A stretch of 64,000 bases of DNA from positions 1 through 64,000 of the forward strand of contig JAHDCZ010000002.1 in NCBI GenBank assembly GCA_020629615.1, read 5' to 3'. Position 1 is the first letter of the stretch, and the number at the start of each line of letters is the position of its first letter. A program made the translations under genes and the position numbers. Below the pieces are notes generated by a model. The model saw only the letters and a list, made by a program, of their open reading frames with translations. It made no database searches and was not told the origin of the DNA. Shown here piece after piece: positions 26,398 to 36,169 of this stretch. This stretch comes from Saprospiraceae bacterium (GTDB taxonomy: Bacteria > Bacteroidota > Bacteroidia > Chitinophagales > Saprospiraceae).

Positions 26398-27045
26398 TCA
26401 AGGCGCCAAGCGATTCACAATCCATAATCCATTTTCATTTTTAGCATATCGGAAGCGATCATGCAATCGATTAGGACGACCTTGCCAAAATTCAATAGCA
26501 CGAGGAATTACACAATAACCACCCCAATAATCTGGTACGGGAATCGAGCTTTCATCTTGATAAAAATCTGCCGCCTTTTGTCTTCGTTCTTCTAAGATTT
26601 CATGATGCTCAATGTGCTGACTTTGTGGACTTGCAATCGCTGAAATTCTACTTCCTATTGGACGGCTGTCAAAATATTTTTGAGAAGCCTCTTTACTGAT
26701 TTTTTCGGCACGCCCTTCGATTCGAACTTGTCGTTCATTTTCTTTCCAAAGAAAAACTAGTGCAACATTCGGGTTGTGTGATAGTTCGTAACCCTTACGA
26801 CTTTCGTAATTGGTATAAAAGTAAAATCCTTTTTCATCAATACCTTTTAAAAGAACAATTCTGGCAGAAGGAATTCCTTCGGTAGTTGCAGTAGCCAAAG
26901 TCATCGCATTGGGTTCATCAATATTTGACTCGATCGCCAAATCCATCCATGATTTAAACAAATCAAGAGGATCGTCTGGAAGATCCGATTTCTTTAAATC
27001 AAACCTTTTATAGTTATTACGTAGATCTTCAAGTTTCTTGTTCAT
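26398..27045 (-). CDS. pdxH: Pyridoxamine 5'-phosphate oxidase
   Basis: PdxH oxidises pyridoxine or pyridoxamine 5'-phosphate to pyridoxal 5'-phosphate with FMN. From ATG 27045 the protein has 215 residues, the family length. Seen motifs: PNAMTLATATTEGIPSARIV, KGIDEKGFYFYTNYESRKGY (FMN phosphate), RQVRIEGRAEKIS, SRPIGSRISAIASPQS, and the C-terminal PEROXIDASE-like substrate loop IEFWQGRPNRLHDRF. An extended frame exists upstream but runs into the RND gene. It begins 2 bp after the RND permease stop, so it is the last gene of the efflux operon; this neighbour is unusual for pdxH. Confidence 0.93.
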   Translation of the reverse strand: MNKKLEDLRNNYKRFDLKKSDLPDDPLDLFKSWMDLAIESNIDEPNAMTLATATTEGIPSARIVLLKGIDEKGFYFYTNYESRKGYELSHNPNVALVFLWKENERQVRIEGRAEKISKEASQKYFDSRPIGSRISAIASPQSQHIEHHEILEERRQKAADFYQDESSIPVPDYWGGYCVIPRAIEFWQGRPNRLHDRFRYAKNENGLWIVNRLAP

Positions 27046-27047
27046 AC

Positions 27048-30000
27048 TTAAGCTCTTTTCAATAATCGAGATAGTTTCGTTTTTGTACGATAGGCGATCC
27101 AATACATTACTGGTACAACCACTAAGGTAAGGAATGTGGCAAAGCTCAAACCATAGATAATAGTCCAAGCCATTGGTCCCCACATTGCCGTATTATCTCC
27201 ACCTGAAAAGTATTGAGGATCTAAATCGGAAATTAAGGTAAAGAAATTGAAATTGATACCTAATGCCAGAGGGATTAATCCAAGGATCGTTGTAATCGCT
27301 GTTAATAGTACCGGACGTAATCTTGTTGAGCCACCAATAATAATCGATTCTCTGATGTCTTCAATTCCTAAAGCGTCCATTGATTCTCCGCCGATTTTTT
27401 CTCGCTTTCGCTTAATGAGTAAGTTGATATAATCTATCAAAACGATGGCATTATTGACCACTACTCCTGCTAAAGAGATAATACCTACCCCAGAGAATAT
27501 TACAGAAATTGTCATCCCTGTGATCGAGTATCCCAAAAATACACCTATGGTACTAAAGACGATAGAGAGTAAAATAATGAAAGGAGAAATAAGCGAATTA
27601 AATTGTGCCACAATCAATATGAAGATCATAAACATTGCTAAGATAAATGCACTACTTAAGAAGGCCATGTCTTCTGCCTGCTGTTGTTGTTCCCCAGTAA
27701 ATCGATATTCATAATCTTCTGGAAAATTAAAATCTTTAATTTCATCTTTCATTTGCGCAACAATCTCATTGGCATTATAACCATCCAATACATTGGATGA
27801 AAGACTGATTAATCGATTGACCTTGTTTCTACGAATCGCATTATAGGTAGTAGTATATTCAAAGTCCGCGACCGCAGAGATTGGAACTTGTACGATGCGA
27901 CCATTCGCAGGATTACGGAATGTGATTTTTTGATTCATCAATCCAGTTATCTCGTTTCTATAATTATCATCAAGCCGCAGGATGATTGGATGTTCGTCTT
28001 CTCCATCTTTTAATTTTGAAATTTCCTTTCCAAATATCGATGTTCTTAAAGCACTTGCTATTGCATAGGTGGAGAGTTCGTATCTTCTGGCTGCCTCTCT
28101 GTTGATGTTGATCATCATTTCTGGTTTGTTCAACTCAACATCCGAATTCAATTCTTCGATTCCAGGAATATTTTTGGCTTCAAAAAATTGTTTTACTCTT
28201 TCGGAGACTACTATAAGAGTATCGATATCATCTCCAATAATTTCCAAGTTGATGGGTTTTCCAGCTGGTGGTCCATTGGCATTTTGATCAACAATAACTT
28301 GAACGCCAGCAAAATCTTTTACCTCTGCACGTATGTCATTCAGAATAGTTTTTGTAGAGATGCCTCCACGGTCTTGAGACTTGACAAAGGTAATTGTAAT
28401 ACGAGCTTTGTTTGGTGTTACTCCAGGTTCGGGTGGAGTATTTGGATCTCCAGTATTTTCTCCTATTTGTGTCAAAACTGCCTCAACAATTTGCATCCGA
28501 TCCTGGATAACAGCATTGACTTTTTCTTCAACTTGCTTGACAATATTATTTGTTTTTTCAATATCTGATCCGTTTGGAAGATCGACAAACACATTGATAT
28601 ACATCGGATCGGGACTTGGAAAAAACTCTACTTTAGGTGATCGCCATCTCAAGAGTCCCATGGTTAAGAACAATAAGATGAAAGTACTTGCAAAGATGAT
28701 GTATGGTTTCTTTCCATTAAGTACAAATCGAATAAACTTATCATAGGCTCTTTCCAAAATAGGTAATACTCTATTTTGAAAAAAGAAGGCTCCTGGTCTT
28801 AAAATGAAAAAATTAATCAAAGAGATCAATAAAGCAAAACCCATTAAATTCCTCATCCATTCTATTCCTATGAAATGAGCGAACAATGCGATGATAAACA
28901 TCACTAGGGCACCAATCAAAACATTTCTTCTTTTCGAATTATGAGCTTGTTTACTTTCTTCCTTTTCATCCACTTTCATAAATCGAGAGGTAAAAACTGG
29001 GGTAATCACAAGGGCAACAAAAAGAGAAGAAGACAAAACGATGATCAAGGTGATCGGCATATATTTCATAAATTCACCCATCATCCCAGGCCAAAATGCG
29101 AGTGGAATAAATGCAGCCAGAGTGGTCATCGTCGAAACGATGATCGGTACCGCAACTTCACCTGTTCCGTATTTTGCTGCATCAACACCACTGTATCCAT
29201 TCTGCATATATCGATAAATGTTTTCGACAACCACAATGGCATTATCCACCAGAAGCCCCAAGGCAAGAATAAGTGAGAAGAGAACTACAATATTCATCGT
29301 GGTACCACTGACAAAAAGGAACATGATCCCTGTCAACATAGAAAGAGGAATCGCTAGTCCAACAAATGAGGCGTTTCTTAATCCTAAGAAGAACAGCAAT
29401 ACCAGAATCACAAGAATAACTCCCGAAATGATACTGTTTTCTAAATTGGTGACATCATTACGTGTTTGGATCGATTGGTCGTTAAACAAACTAACCTTCA
29501 AGTCAGAAGGCAAAGTTTTTACCGCATCGTCAATGGTTACTTTTAGGGCATCAGAAGCTCCCAATAAATTTTGTCCCGTTCGCTTAACCACTTCCAATGA
29601 GATAACAGGAAAGCCGTCGGATCGAGCATAAGTGGTTCTGTCTTTAAACGAATATTCTACAGTAGCAATATCACGCAGATAAATAGGACGTTGATTTTCA
29701 CTTTTGATGATCGTATTTTCAATTTCCTTGGCAGTCACAAATTGTCCTACCACTCTAACGGCTCTTCTAAAACCATCTTTGATTATTTCACCACTTGACA
29801 TCGTCAAGTTTTCCGAAGCAATCGCATTTTCAATATCCTGAAACGATACTTGAATCGACTGCATTTTTGCTAGGTCAACATCAATTTTTACCTCTCTCTC
29901 TCGAGCTCCTTTCATATCGACACGAGCGATTTCTTTGATGCTTTCAATCCTGTCTTGCAAATACTCAGCATGCTTTCTTAAGTCATCGGCCGAATAGTTT

Positions 30001-30467
30001 CCCGAAACATTGACTGTTACAATCGGAATTTCTGCAAAGTTTAATTCCTCCACTATCGGATCCGTATCAAGATCTGTGGGCAGTTCTGTTTTGGCAATAT
30101 CGACAGCATCTTTTACTTTACGTAAAACCTCACTTATCGGAATTCCAGAATCAAATTCTGTAATTAATATTGAGAAATCTTGAATCGAGGTGGAGGTCAA
30201 TTTTTTAAGACCTGAAGTTGATTTCAATTCTTTTTCTAAAGGAAGTGAAATCAGATTTTCAATTTCTTCTGCGGAGTTACCAAAGTATGGAGTACTAATC
30301 GTTATCGTTGGCATTGAAGCATTGGGATATTGCTCTTTTGGCATGTCTCGATAGGATTGAATACCAAAAAGTAATATCATTAAAGCAACCAAAAAGATAC
30401 TGGTAGCATTATCTACAGCTAAGGAACTAATCTTAAATTCCTTCAGTTTTTCTTTAATCTTTTCCAT
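27048..30467 (-). CDS. RND efflux permease (AcrB/SwrC-like)
   Basis: This inner-membrane proton-driven transporter is 1139 residues long and has the RND duplicated topology: twelve helices with two large periplasmic loops. The fourth helix reads ALGLLVDNAIVVVENI, so the second of the two AcrB aspartates is Asn. The tenth reads GVVVNNAIVLIDYINLL, so the AcrB lysine is also Asn, a pattern typical of the SwrC/HAE-like branch. The loop has SATAITTI-type ends (RPVLLTAITTILGLIPLALG). It works with the adaptor and TolC genes upstream in the same operon. Substrates cannot be deduced, and an alternative is heavy-metal or lipid export. Confidence 0.92.
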   Translation of the reverse strand: MEKIKEKLKEFKISSLAVDNATSIFLVALMILLFGIQSYRDMPKEQYPNASMPTITISTPYFGNSAEEIENLISLPLEKELKSTSGLKKLTSTSIQDFSILITEFDSGIPISEVLRKVKDAVDIAKTELPTDLDTDPIVEELNFAEIPIVTVNVSGNYSADDLRKHAEYLQDRIESIKEIARVDMKGAREREVKIDVDLAKMQSIQVSFQDIENAIASENLTMSSGEIIKDGFRRAVRVVGQFVTAKEIENTIIKSENQRPIYLRDIATVEYSFKDRTTYARSDGFPVISLEVVKRTGQNLLGASDALKVTIDDAVKTLPSDLKVSLFNDQSIQTRNDVTNLENSIISGVILVILVLLFFLGLRNASFVGLAIPLSMLTGIMFLFVSGTTMNIVVLFSLILALGLLVDNAIVVVENIYRYMQNGYSGVDAAKYGTGEVAVPIIVSTMTTLAAFIPLAFWPGMMGEFMKYMPITLIIVLSSSLFVALVITPVFTSRFMKVDEKEESKQAHNSKRRNVLIGALVMFIIALFAHFIGIEWMRNLMGFALLISLINFFILRPGAFFFQNRVLPILERAYDKFIRFVLNGKKPYIIFASTFILLFLTMGLLRWRSPKVEFFPSPDPMYINVFVDLPNGSDIEKTNNIVKQVEEKVNAVIQDRMQIVEAVLTQIGENTGDPNTPPEPGVTPNKARITITFVKSQDRGGISTKTILNDIRAEVKDFAGVQVIVDQNANGPPAGKPINLEIIGDDIDTLIVVSERVKQFFEAKNIPGIEELNSDVELNKPEMMININREAARRYELSTYAIASALRTSIFGKEISKLKDGEDEHPIILRLDDNYRNEITGLMNQKITFRNPANGRIVQVPISAVADFEYTTTYNAIRRNKVNRLISLSSNVLDGYNANEIVAQMKDEIKDFNFPEDYEYRFTGEQQQQAEDMAFLSSAFILAMFMIFILIVAQFNSLISPFIILLSIVFSTIGVFLGYSITGMTISVIFSGVGIISLAGVVVNNAIVLIDYINLLIKRKREKIGGESMDALGIEDIRESIIIGGSTRLRPVLLTAITTILGLIPLALGINFNFFTLISDLDPQYFSGGDNTAMWGPMAWTIIYGLSFATFLTLVVVPVMYWIAYRTKTKLSRLLKRA

Positions 30468-30476
30468 GAGTAGTGC

Positions 30477-31619
30477 TTAAAGTACTTGTAAATATTCTCC
30501 ATCAGTTATGCTACGAGCACCTTCCAGAATGATTAAATCATCAGGATTTAGTCCTTTGGTAACGATCACATTTCCATTGTAGCTTTCAGAAATTTCAACA
30601 ACTTTTTTTCGTGCGACGAGTTCGCCATTTTCCTTCGATGCAATAAACATATATTGATCACCACTTACTTCTTCTTGAAGTAAACTGATGGGTACAACAA
30701 TTGCCTCTTTTTGACTGAAGTCATTAAAACTGACATCAGCCAATAGATTAGGTTTTAAGACGCCGTCTGGATTCGGGGTATCTATTTCGATTTTAAAAGT
30801 TCTATTTGTCGGATCAATACTTCGACCAATCAATGTGATTTTTTGTTCTATTTCTTTGTTTATGGCTGGAAAGAAAATTTTGACTTTATCACCTCTTTTC
30901 ACCTGTCCTAAGTATTTTTCAGTGACATCAGCAACTACCTTTAATTTTCTAGCATTTAAGATTTGAGCCAAGGGCATCCCTGGTGAAGTCATCTCTCCTT
31001 GCTTCACAAATTCTCGATCAATGACTCCTGAAATAGGAGCATAGACATTTCGTTTACTCAATTGGAGTTTTAAGGACTCAATCGTTTTTTCTAATCTTTC
31101 CTTATTGTTTTTTGCTTCAAGAAACTGAATTTCAGAACCAATATTTTGATCCCACAATCTCTTCTGTCTTTCATAGACCGTATTTGCGAGACTTTGGGAA
31201 ACTTCCAATTCTTGAATTTGTTTTTCTATCGCTTCAAGGTCCAAGGTCGCGATCAATTGTCCTTTTCTGACGGACTGACCTTCCTTTGCGTTGATCATCA
31301 AAATTCTTCCGCCTGTCTCACTGCTTATATTAACATAGTCGCTTGATTGAACACTTGCTTGAACATCAACGTATCGTTTAAATTCTTGTAAGCGAATGGT
31401 GTCTAGAGAAATTGGTTTTCTTTTCTTTTCTTTGACTGGACTCAGCGCTGCAATCTGTGCTTCTAAAGAATCGATCTCTGTTTTGAGCTTTTTAAGTTCA
31501 GCGTTTTTGGCAATTAGAAGTTCTTTTTTTCCGTCTAAATCATTAGGGTTTTCATTTTTTGGCTCGCAGGCCAATGTGAAAAAGGTTAAGCTTAGAAAGA
31601 TGAAAATTAATTTATTCAT
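30477..31619 (-). CDS. RND periplasmic adaptor (membrane fusion) lipoprotein
   Basis: The 380-residue adaptor bridges the RND permease and TolC. It has a lipobox (LTFFTLAC, Cys18), a coiled-coil hairpin (residues about 25-60 and 130-190), a lipoyl half-motif GGRILMINAKEGQSVRKGQL and partner SGVIDREFVKQGEMTSPGMP, then beta-barrel and membrane-proximal domains. It lies 9 bp upstream of the permease gene and 21 bp downstream of the TolC gene, giving a complete tripartite pump. Confidence 0.9.
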   Translation of the reverse strand: MNKLIFIFLSLTFFTLACEPKNENPNDLDGKKELLIAKNAELKKLKTEIDSLEAQIAALSPVKEKKRKPISLDTIRLQEFKRYVDVQASVQSSDYVNISSETGGRILMINAKEGQSVRKGQLIATLDLEAIEKQIQELEVSQSLANTVYERQKRLWDQNIGSEIQFLEAKNNKERLEKTIESLKLQLSKRNVYAPISGVIDREFVKQGEMTSPGMPLAQILNARKLKVVADVTEKYLGQVKRGDKVKIFFPAINKEIEQKITLIGRSIDPTNRTFKIEIDTPNPDGVLKPNLLADVSFNDFSQKEAIVVPISLLQEEVSGDQYMFIASKENGELVARKKVVEISESYNGNVIVTKGLNPDDLIILEGARSITDGEYLQVL

Positions 31620-31640
31620 GATGATTTCTTTTGGTCGATT

Positions 31641-33017
31641 TTATATTTTTCCTAGAGCGATATCCAGATCCATTCTAGCATTTACTAATTCATATAAAGC
31701 GTTGGTGTATGAGGCTTGCGCCGAATATAAAGAGGCTTCTGCTTGAGTAAGCTCAATACTCGAACCCACACCTTCTCTAAATTTAATGACGGTTTTATCA
31801 TAAATTTTTTGATTTAGGTCCAAATTCCTTTTTCGTTGACTTAAGGTGTTTTTGGCATTTTCCATCTTAAGTTGAGCATTCATTACTTGGAGCTGGACAG
31901 CAGTTTCAAAATCTTGTTTTTGAATTTCAGTTTGTTCAATATCTAATTTGATTTGTTCAAGTTGCCCTTTTTTTTGACGTCCGTCAAAAATCGGAATATT
32001 GAGGGCTATACCGGCAGCAGACGAAGGGAGCCAACCAGTTTCATTATTATCAAAAAGATTGTTTCGTTGTAGGTTTGCTTGGTAATTAATAAAGGCTCTT
32101 GCACTTGGGAGATATCCTGCTTTTATTCTTTTGTAGTTCAAATGATTTAATTCTTGTCCAAGCAAGATGCTCGAATATTCCGGACGCTGATTGTAATCAA
32201 TTTCAAGATTATCCGTTGTTTTTTCCAAAGAAAGTAAATCCACCATTTGCTCTAGATCATCGGTTAAATAAATCTCTTCATTCAAAGGGTAACTCATCTG
32301 AAACTTTAAAACATTGTATCCAATTTCAACGATTTTCTCGAGATTTTCTTTTTCTATTGTGACATTGTCTAGGGAAAGTCGGATGCGATCAACATCCAGG
32401 GATTCTGAAAAACCACTTTCGTATATAGCAGTGATTTCTTTCAGCGATTGTTCCAATGTTTTTAGATTGTTATCCAACACTTCGAGGTTTTTTTCCCCGA
32501 TTAAAACTGCGGTATAGGCTTTTGTAATATCAGATTTTATTTGATACGCTGTAGTACTTTGTTGTTTGCCAACAAGATCTTTATAGAGCTTTGCAGCTTT
32601 TAAACCATAGATGTAAGAGCCATCAAATATTAACGAACTTAATTCGATTTGACCTGATAGGTTGTTTCTTTGGAATAACGAAAATTCAAAAGTTTGTGGA
32701 TCACCAAGCTCTCTCACAGGAATCACACCCTCTTGGAAAAGCACGCCATACACAGAAGGTGAAATAAAATCTTCGACTGGTTGAGCCGGCGTTGCAAAGT
32801 AATATTGGTAATTAACACTTGCGTTGATCTTAGGAAGCCCTATGGATTTGAATTCGGTAAGTTCCCATTGAGACTTTCTTTCTTCTATCTCATCTAGTTT
32901 TAATCTGTTGTGATTTTCTAGGCCGTAGTTGATAGCTTCTTCCAAACTTATTGGCGTCTGAGCGTTGATCAAGTTTAGCCAGAATGTAAAACAAATGAGT
33001 CCTGCTATGATTTTCAT
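31641..33017 (-). CDS. TolC-family outer membrane efflux protein
   Basis: This 458-residue protein forms the outer-membrane channel of the tripartite pump. It has a signal peptide (LICFTFWLNLINAQ), the first OEP repeat at about residues 20-220 (ISLEEAINYGLENHNRLKLD) and the second at about 260-450 (YDKTVIKFREGVGSSIELTQAEASLYSA). Long coiled-coil helices and a TolC-typical internal duplication are visible. It follows the TetR gene by 4 bp. Confidence 0.9.
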   Translation of the reverse strand: MKIIAGLICFTFWLNLINAQTPISLEEAINYGLENHNRLKLDEIEERKSQWELTEFKSIGLPKINASVNYQYYFATPAQPVEDFISPSVYGVLFQEGVIPVRELGDPQTFEFSLFQRNNLSGQIELSSLIFDGSYIYGLKAAKLYKDLVGKQQSTTAYQIKSDITKAYTAVLIGEKNLEVLDNNLKTLEQSLKEITAIYESGFSESLDVDRIRLSLDNVTIEKENLEKIVEIGYNVLKFQMSYPLNEEIYLTDDLEQMVDLLSLEKTTDNLEIDYNQRPEYSSILLGQELNHLNYKRIKAGYLPSARAFINYQANLQRNNLFDNNETGWLPSSAAGIALNIPIFDGRQKKGQLEQIKLDIEQTEIQKQDFETAVQLQVMNAQLKMENAKNTLSQRKRNLDLNQKIYDKTVIKFREGVGSSIELTQAEASLYSAQASYTNALYELVNARMDLDIALGKI

Positions 33018-33021
33018 GGAA

Positions 33022-33624
33022 TTAGTTTAATTGTACTTTTTTAATATATTTTCTTCCCTTATCAGATACGATGCCGTACATATGATAAATAATTAATTCT
33101 TCATAGAGCTTAAATCGCTTGTATGCTTTTGAAGAAAAAATTTTTTCATCGACAACTGCCATGGATTTTGAAACATATAATTTGGCTACAATTTCTTCAT
33201 CAATCGCTTCTCTATAATATCCTTCACTTTTTCCATTTTTCAAGTTATTAGAGATCACTGATTCGATGTAGGCCATGTGTTTTTGCTCTACGATTTTCCA
33301 ACTTGCGGAATAATATTTTTTTAGATCATAAAGGATGGTCGGTGACATGTTTCTTAAAAATTCCAAGACATATTTTGCAATACCGATCATTTCGTCTATC
33401 GCGTTTTTAGAATTTTCAGAGATTAAGTTCAAATCATCAATCTCTTTTTGAATGTGAAAATGAATGACCTCATTCACCAATTCCCTTTTGTTTTTAAAAT
33501 GGACATAAATAGTCTTTTTAGAAATACCCAATCCACGACAGATATCATCGATGCTTACACTTCGGATTCCGAGCTTCATAAATAGCTCCATACTGTGGAT
33601 GATGATCTTATTTTTGGTATCCAT
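33022..33624 (-). CDS. TetR-family transcriptional regulator of the RND operon
   Basis: The 200-residue repressor-type protein has an N-terminal helix-turn-helix (IRSVSIDDICRGLGISKKTI followed by YVHFKNKRELVNEVIHFH) and a variable ligand-binding C-terminal domain. I use the ATG at 33624, since the frame upstream (to 33702) includes the operator region. It is the first gene of tetR-tolC-MFP-RND-pdxH, all with gaps of at most 21 bp. The common behaviour of such regulators is to repress their own operon until an exported compound binds; here that is inference, supported by the palindrome upstream. Confidence 0.88.
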   Translation of the reverse strand: MDTKNKIIIHSMELFMKLGIRSVSIDDICRGLGISKKTIYVHFKNKRELVNEVIHFHIQKEIDDLNLISENSKNAIDEMIGIAKYVLEFLRNMSPTILYDLKKYYSASWKIVEQKHMAYIESVISNNLKNGKSEGYYREAIDEEIVAKLYVSKSMAVVDEKIFSSKAYKRFKLYEELIIYHMYGIVSDKGRKYIKKVQLN

Positions 33625-33657
33625 GCTGTAAAGATATGTTATATGAGTATAGGAAAC

Positions 33658-33682
33658 TATGGAAATGCTTAAAGTTTCCATA
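33658..33682. promoter_or_regulatory. Candidate TetR operator: inverted repeat upstream of the efflux operon
   Basis: Perfect 8-bp arms TATGGAAA (33658-33665) and TTTCCATA (33675-33682) flank a 9-bp spacer. A further inverted pair (GGAAACT/AGTTTCC) overlaps it. It lies 34-58 bp upstream of the tetR start, next to a near-consensus -7 box (TATCTTTA, minus strand 33636-33629), where a repressor would block transcription. Confidence 0.5.
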
Positions 33683-33872
33683 TTATTCTTTAAACTGTAC
33701 AAAAAGATCGATGAATTGTTCTCACAGCCGATGAATTGTACCCAGAATTTGTTTTCATTTGGTAGAATCTAGTGATTTAGGAAGTTTTGTTGTTGAAGGA
33801 TTAGTGCGTTTGTCCATTCAATTATCCGTAATATTGTTTTATGTTTTCAAGCTGATAACACCGTTGATCACA

Positions 33873-34961
33873 ATGAAGAAAATTTTGGGTTTAATGTCGG
33901 GGAGTTCCTTGGATGGTTTAGATTTGGCCGTGTGTCAATTTTCGCCGAAAGGCAAATCCTATACCTATAAACTGTTGTTTACAAAAACGGTTCAATATAA
34001 TGAGCAACTAAAAGGCGTATTAAAAGTTGATGATCAATTATCTGCTCGTGATTTGAAATTATTGGATTACAGTCTAGCCAATGTATGGTCCGAAATTATG
34101 CTCAGTCTAGATGGTTTTGACATCGATGAGATTGACCTGATCGCATCTCATGGTCATACTTTGTTGCACGAACCACATAACGGTATTACAATTCAAATAG
34201 GTAATGGAGGTGTGATTTCTGCCCTGACAAAAAAACCAGTGGTTAGCGATTTTCGAATTCAAGATGTTGCACTTGGAGGACAAGGAACGCCACTCGTTCC
34301 GATCGCCGAGCAATTACTTTTTGCTGGTTATGATGCTTATCTGAATTTAGGCGGAATAGCGAATATTAGCTTTGTATTTCCGCAAATGAAGGCATTCGAC
34401 GTAAGTCCCTGCAATCAAATGCTTAATCATTTGGCAAAATTAAAAGGGATGGATTTTGATCGTGACGGTGCGCTTTCGCGAATGGGAAAACTCAATCGAG
34501 GACTTTATGAACATCTAATGGCACTTGAATATTTTAATTTGGAAGGTTCAAAGTCTTTGGATAATCAGTGGATTCAAACTGAAGTGATTCCGAAGCTTAT
34601 GCTTGGTTCCAGTACGATTGAAGATCGTCTTTTTACGGTTTCTAAAGTCATTGTTGATCAAATCAAGAAAGCCATTCAAAGTCAAAACCTACACACTTCT
34701 TACCGTGTTTTTGTTACTGGTGGCGGAGCACATAATATGTTTTTTATTGAGTTGCTTGAAAAATCATTAAAAGAGATATCAGTCACCTTAGTATTGCCTC
34801 CAAAGGAAATCATTGATTTTAAAGAATCAATCTTAATGGCATTTTTGGGCTATTTGAGGATTAATGGTAAAGTAAATACCTTGTCCTCCGTTACGGGAGC
34901 TCATTGTAATACGATGGGTGGTGCGATTTATGATGTACACGCAAATCTAGAATATGACTAA
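33873..34961 (+). CDS. anmK: Anhydro-N-acetylmuramic acid kinase
   Basis: AnmK phosphorylates and cleaves 1,6-anhydro-MurNAc during peptidoglycan recycling in the cytoplasm. The 362-residue product begins MKKILGLMSGSSLDGLDLAV (canonical MSGTSxDG), and has IDLIASHGHTLLHEP, SDFRIQDVALGGQGTPLVPI, YLNLGGIANISFV and VFVTGGGAHN. An extended in-frame region from 33759 lacks family similarity, so ATG 33873 is used. Its end overlaps the next gene by 8 bp. A copy of the 12-mer palindromic element lies inside at 34471. Confidence 0.93.
   Translation: MKKILGLMSGSSLDGLDLAVCQFSPKGKSYTYKLLFTKTVQYNEQLKGVLKVDDQLSARDLKLLDYSLANVWSEIMLSLDGFDIDEIDLIASHGHTLLHEPHNGITIQIGNGGVISALTKKPVVSDFRIQDVALGGQGTPLVPIAEQLLFAGYDAYLNLGGIANISFVFPQMKAFDVSPCNQMLNHLAKLKGMDFDRDGALSRMGKLNRGLYEHLMALEYFNLEGSKSLDNQWIQTEVIPKLMLGSSTIEDRLFTVSKVIVDQIKKAIQSQNLHTSYRVFVTGGGAHNMFFIELLEKSLKEISVTLVLPPKEIIDFKESILMAFLGYLRINGKVNTLSSVTGAHCNTMGGAIYDVHANLEYD
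34471..34482. repeat. Palindromic 12-mer element, copy 3
   Basis: CGCTTTCGCGAA inside anmK, read as part of G-A-L-S-R-M, a different frame from the queG copy. Confidence 0.65.
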
Positions 34962-35979
34962 GGACGTAAAGATTTTTATCACAGGGGCAACCGGTCTGTT
35001 GGGTTCAGAAATTGTTCTTCATTTGTTTAAAGAGGGCTATAAAAATATTTTTGCGAGTCGGCGCTCGAATAGTAGAGTAGATTTGTTGTCAAAGCATAAA
35101 GATCAAATCAAATGGAAAGAAGGTGAAATCAATGATGTATCTTTTCTCGAGGACGCTTTGGAAGATATGGATGTGGTTATTCATGCGGCGGCAGTTGTTT
35201 CTCTTCATCCCAAGATGAAAGAATTGATGACCAAGGTTAATGTCGAAGGAACTGCAAATATTGTTAATCTATGTCTTCATCATAAAGTAAATAGATTAAT
35301 CTTTGTGAGTTCGATTGCATCCTTAGGAAGAGATAAGCCTGGTATTGCTATTACCGAAAAAACACCTTGGCAGCGAAGTAAATACAATTCACATTATGCT
35401 ATCACAAAGTACTTATCTGAACTAGAAGTATGGCGTGGACAAGCGGAAGGATTGAGTACTGCGATTGTTAACCCAGCTCTTGTTTTGGGCGCAGGGATTT
35501 GGGCCAATAGTTCTTTGGCTATGTTTGAAACCTTACATAAAGGAGTGTCTTTTTATCCAAGTGGAAGCAATGGAGTCGTAGACTCGCGAGATGTCGCCTC
35601 ATTCGTTGTGCAACTCATGGCCTCTACTATAGAAAATGAACGGTTTATTTTATGTTCCGACAATGTCAAACTAAAAAAACTAGTACAGGATGTAGCGAAA
35701 GGGATTAATGCAAAGGTTCCTCATAGAGAACTAAAAGGTATTCTGAAGTTTCTTTCATGGCGAGTTGAATACATTCGGTCAATGTTTAGCAAAAGACTTC
35801 CTTTGATTACCAAAGAAACAGTGGTCAATACTTCGCAAGATTGGACCTATGACAGTAGTAAGTCTAAATCTGTACTGGATTTTAAATATCGTAATTATGA
35901 TGCCACAATTCAAGACTGTTGCCAAGCCTTTTTAAGATCTGTTAAAGAAGGGAAAGATTATGGATCTTTTGAAGATTAA
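34954..35979 (+). CDS. NAD-dependent epimerase/dehydratase-type extended SDR
   Basis: A 341-residue Rossmann-fold enzyme of the extended short-chain dehydrogenase group. The nucleotide-binding motif is FITGATGLLGSEIV, followed by DVVIHAAAVVSLHP, FVSSIASLG and the catalytic Tyr-Lys pair in SHYAITKYLSELEV; NPALVLG follows. This pattern resembles dihydroflavonol-4-reductase-like and 3-beta-hydroxysteroid-like SDRs. Its start overlaps the anmK stop by 8 bp, so the two are translationally coupled; a recycling role is not established. Confidence 0.82.
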   Translation: MTKDVKIFITGATGLLGSEIVLHLFKEGYKNIFASRRSNSRVDLLSKHKDQIKWKEGEINDVSFLEDALEDMDVVIHAAAVVSLHPKMKELMTKVNVEGTANIVNLCLHHKVNRLIFVSSIASLGRDKPGIAITEKTPWQRSKYNSHYAITKYLSELEVWRGQAEGLSTAIVNPALVLGAGIWANSSLAMFETLHKGVSFYPSGSNGVVDSRDVASFVVQLMASTIENERFILCSDNVKLKKLVQDVAKGINAKVPHRELKGILKFLSWRVEYIRSMFSKRLPLITKETVVNTSQDWTYDSSKSKSVLDFKYRNYDATIQDCCQAFLRSVKEGKDYGSFED

Positions 35980-36169
35980 GCATTAGTCTCACATTTTCAA
36001 ACGACTATACATTATAAAATATTAAACTGCAATAATTACATTATACAGAATTTAATATTTAATAATTGCTCATTTTGAGAATAAAATATAAATGTATATC
36101 TTAATTGAAAGGAGACTATTTTGTTTGTCTTCAGCTATTCCATTTATTATTAATTCTGAAACCGTCATT

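Noticed and set aside
27400-27415. CGCTTTCGC-like sequence in the RND gene as another copy of the palindromic element
   Set aside because: It lacks the GAA end of the 12-mer, so it is not counted.
28188-28746. Overlapping plus-strand frames of 121-137 codons within the RND permease
   Set aside because: They are antisense to conserved RND sequence and have no codon pattern or motif of their own.
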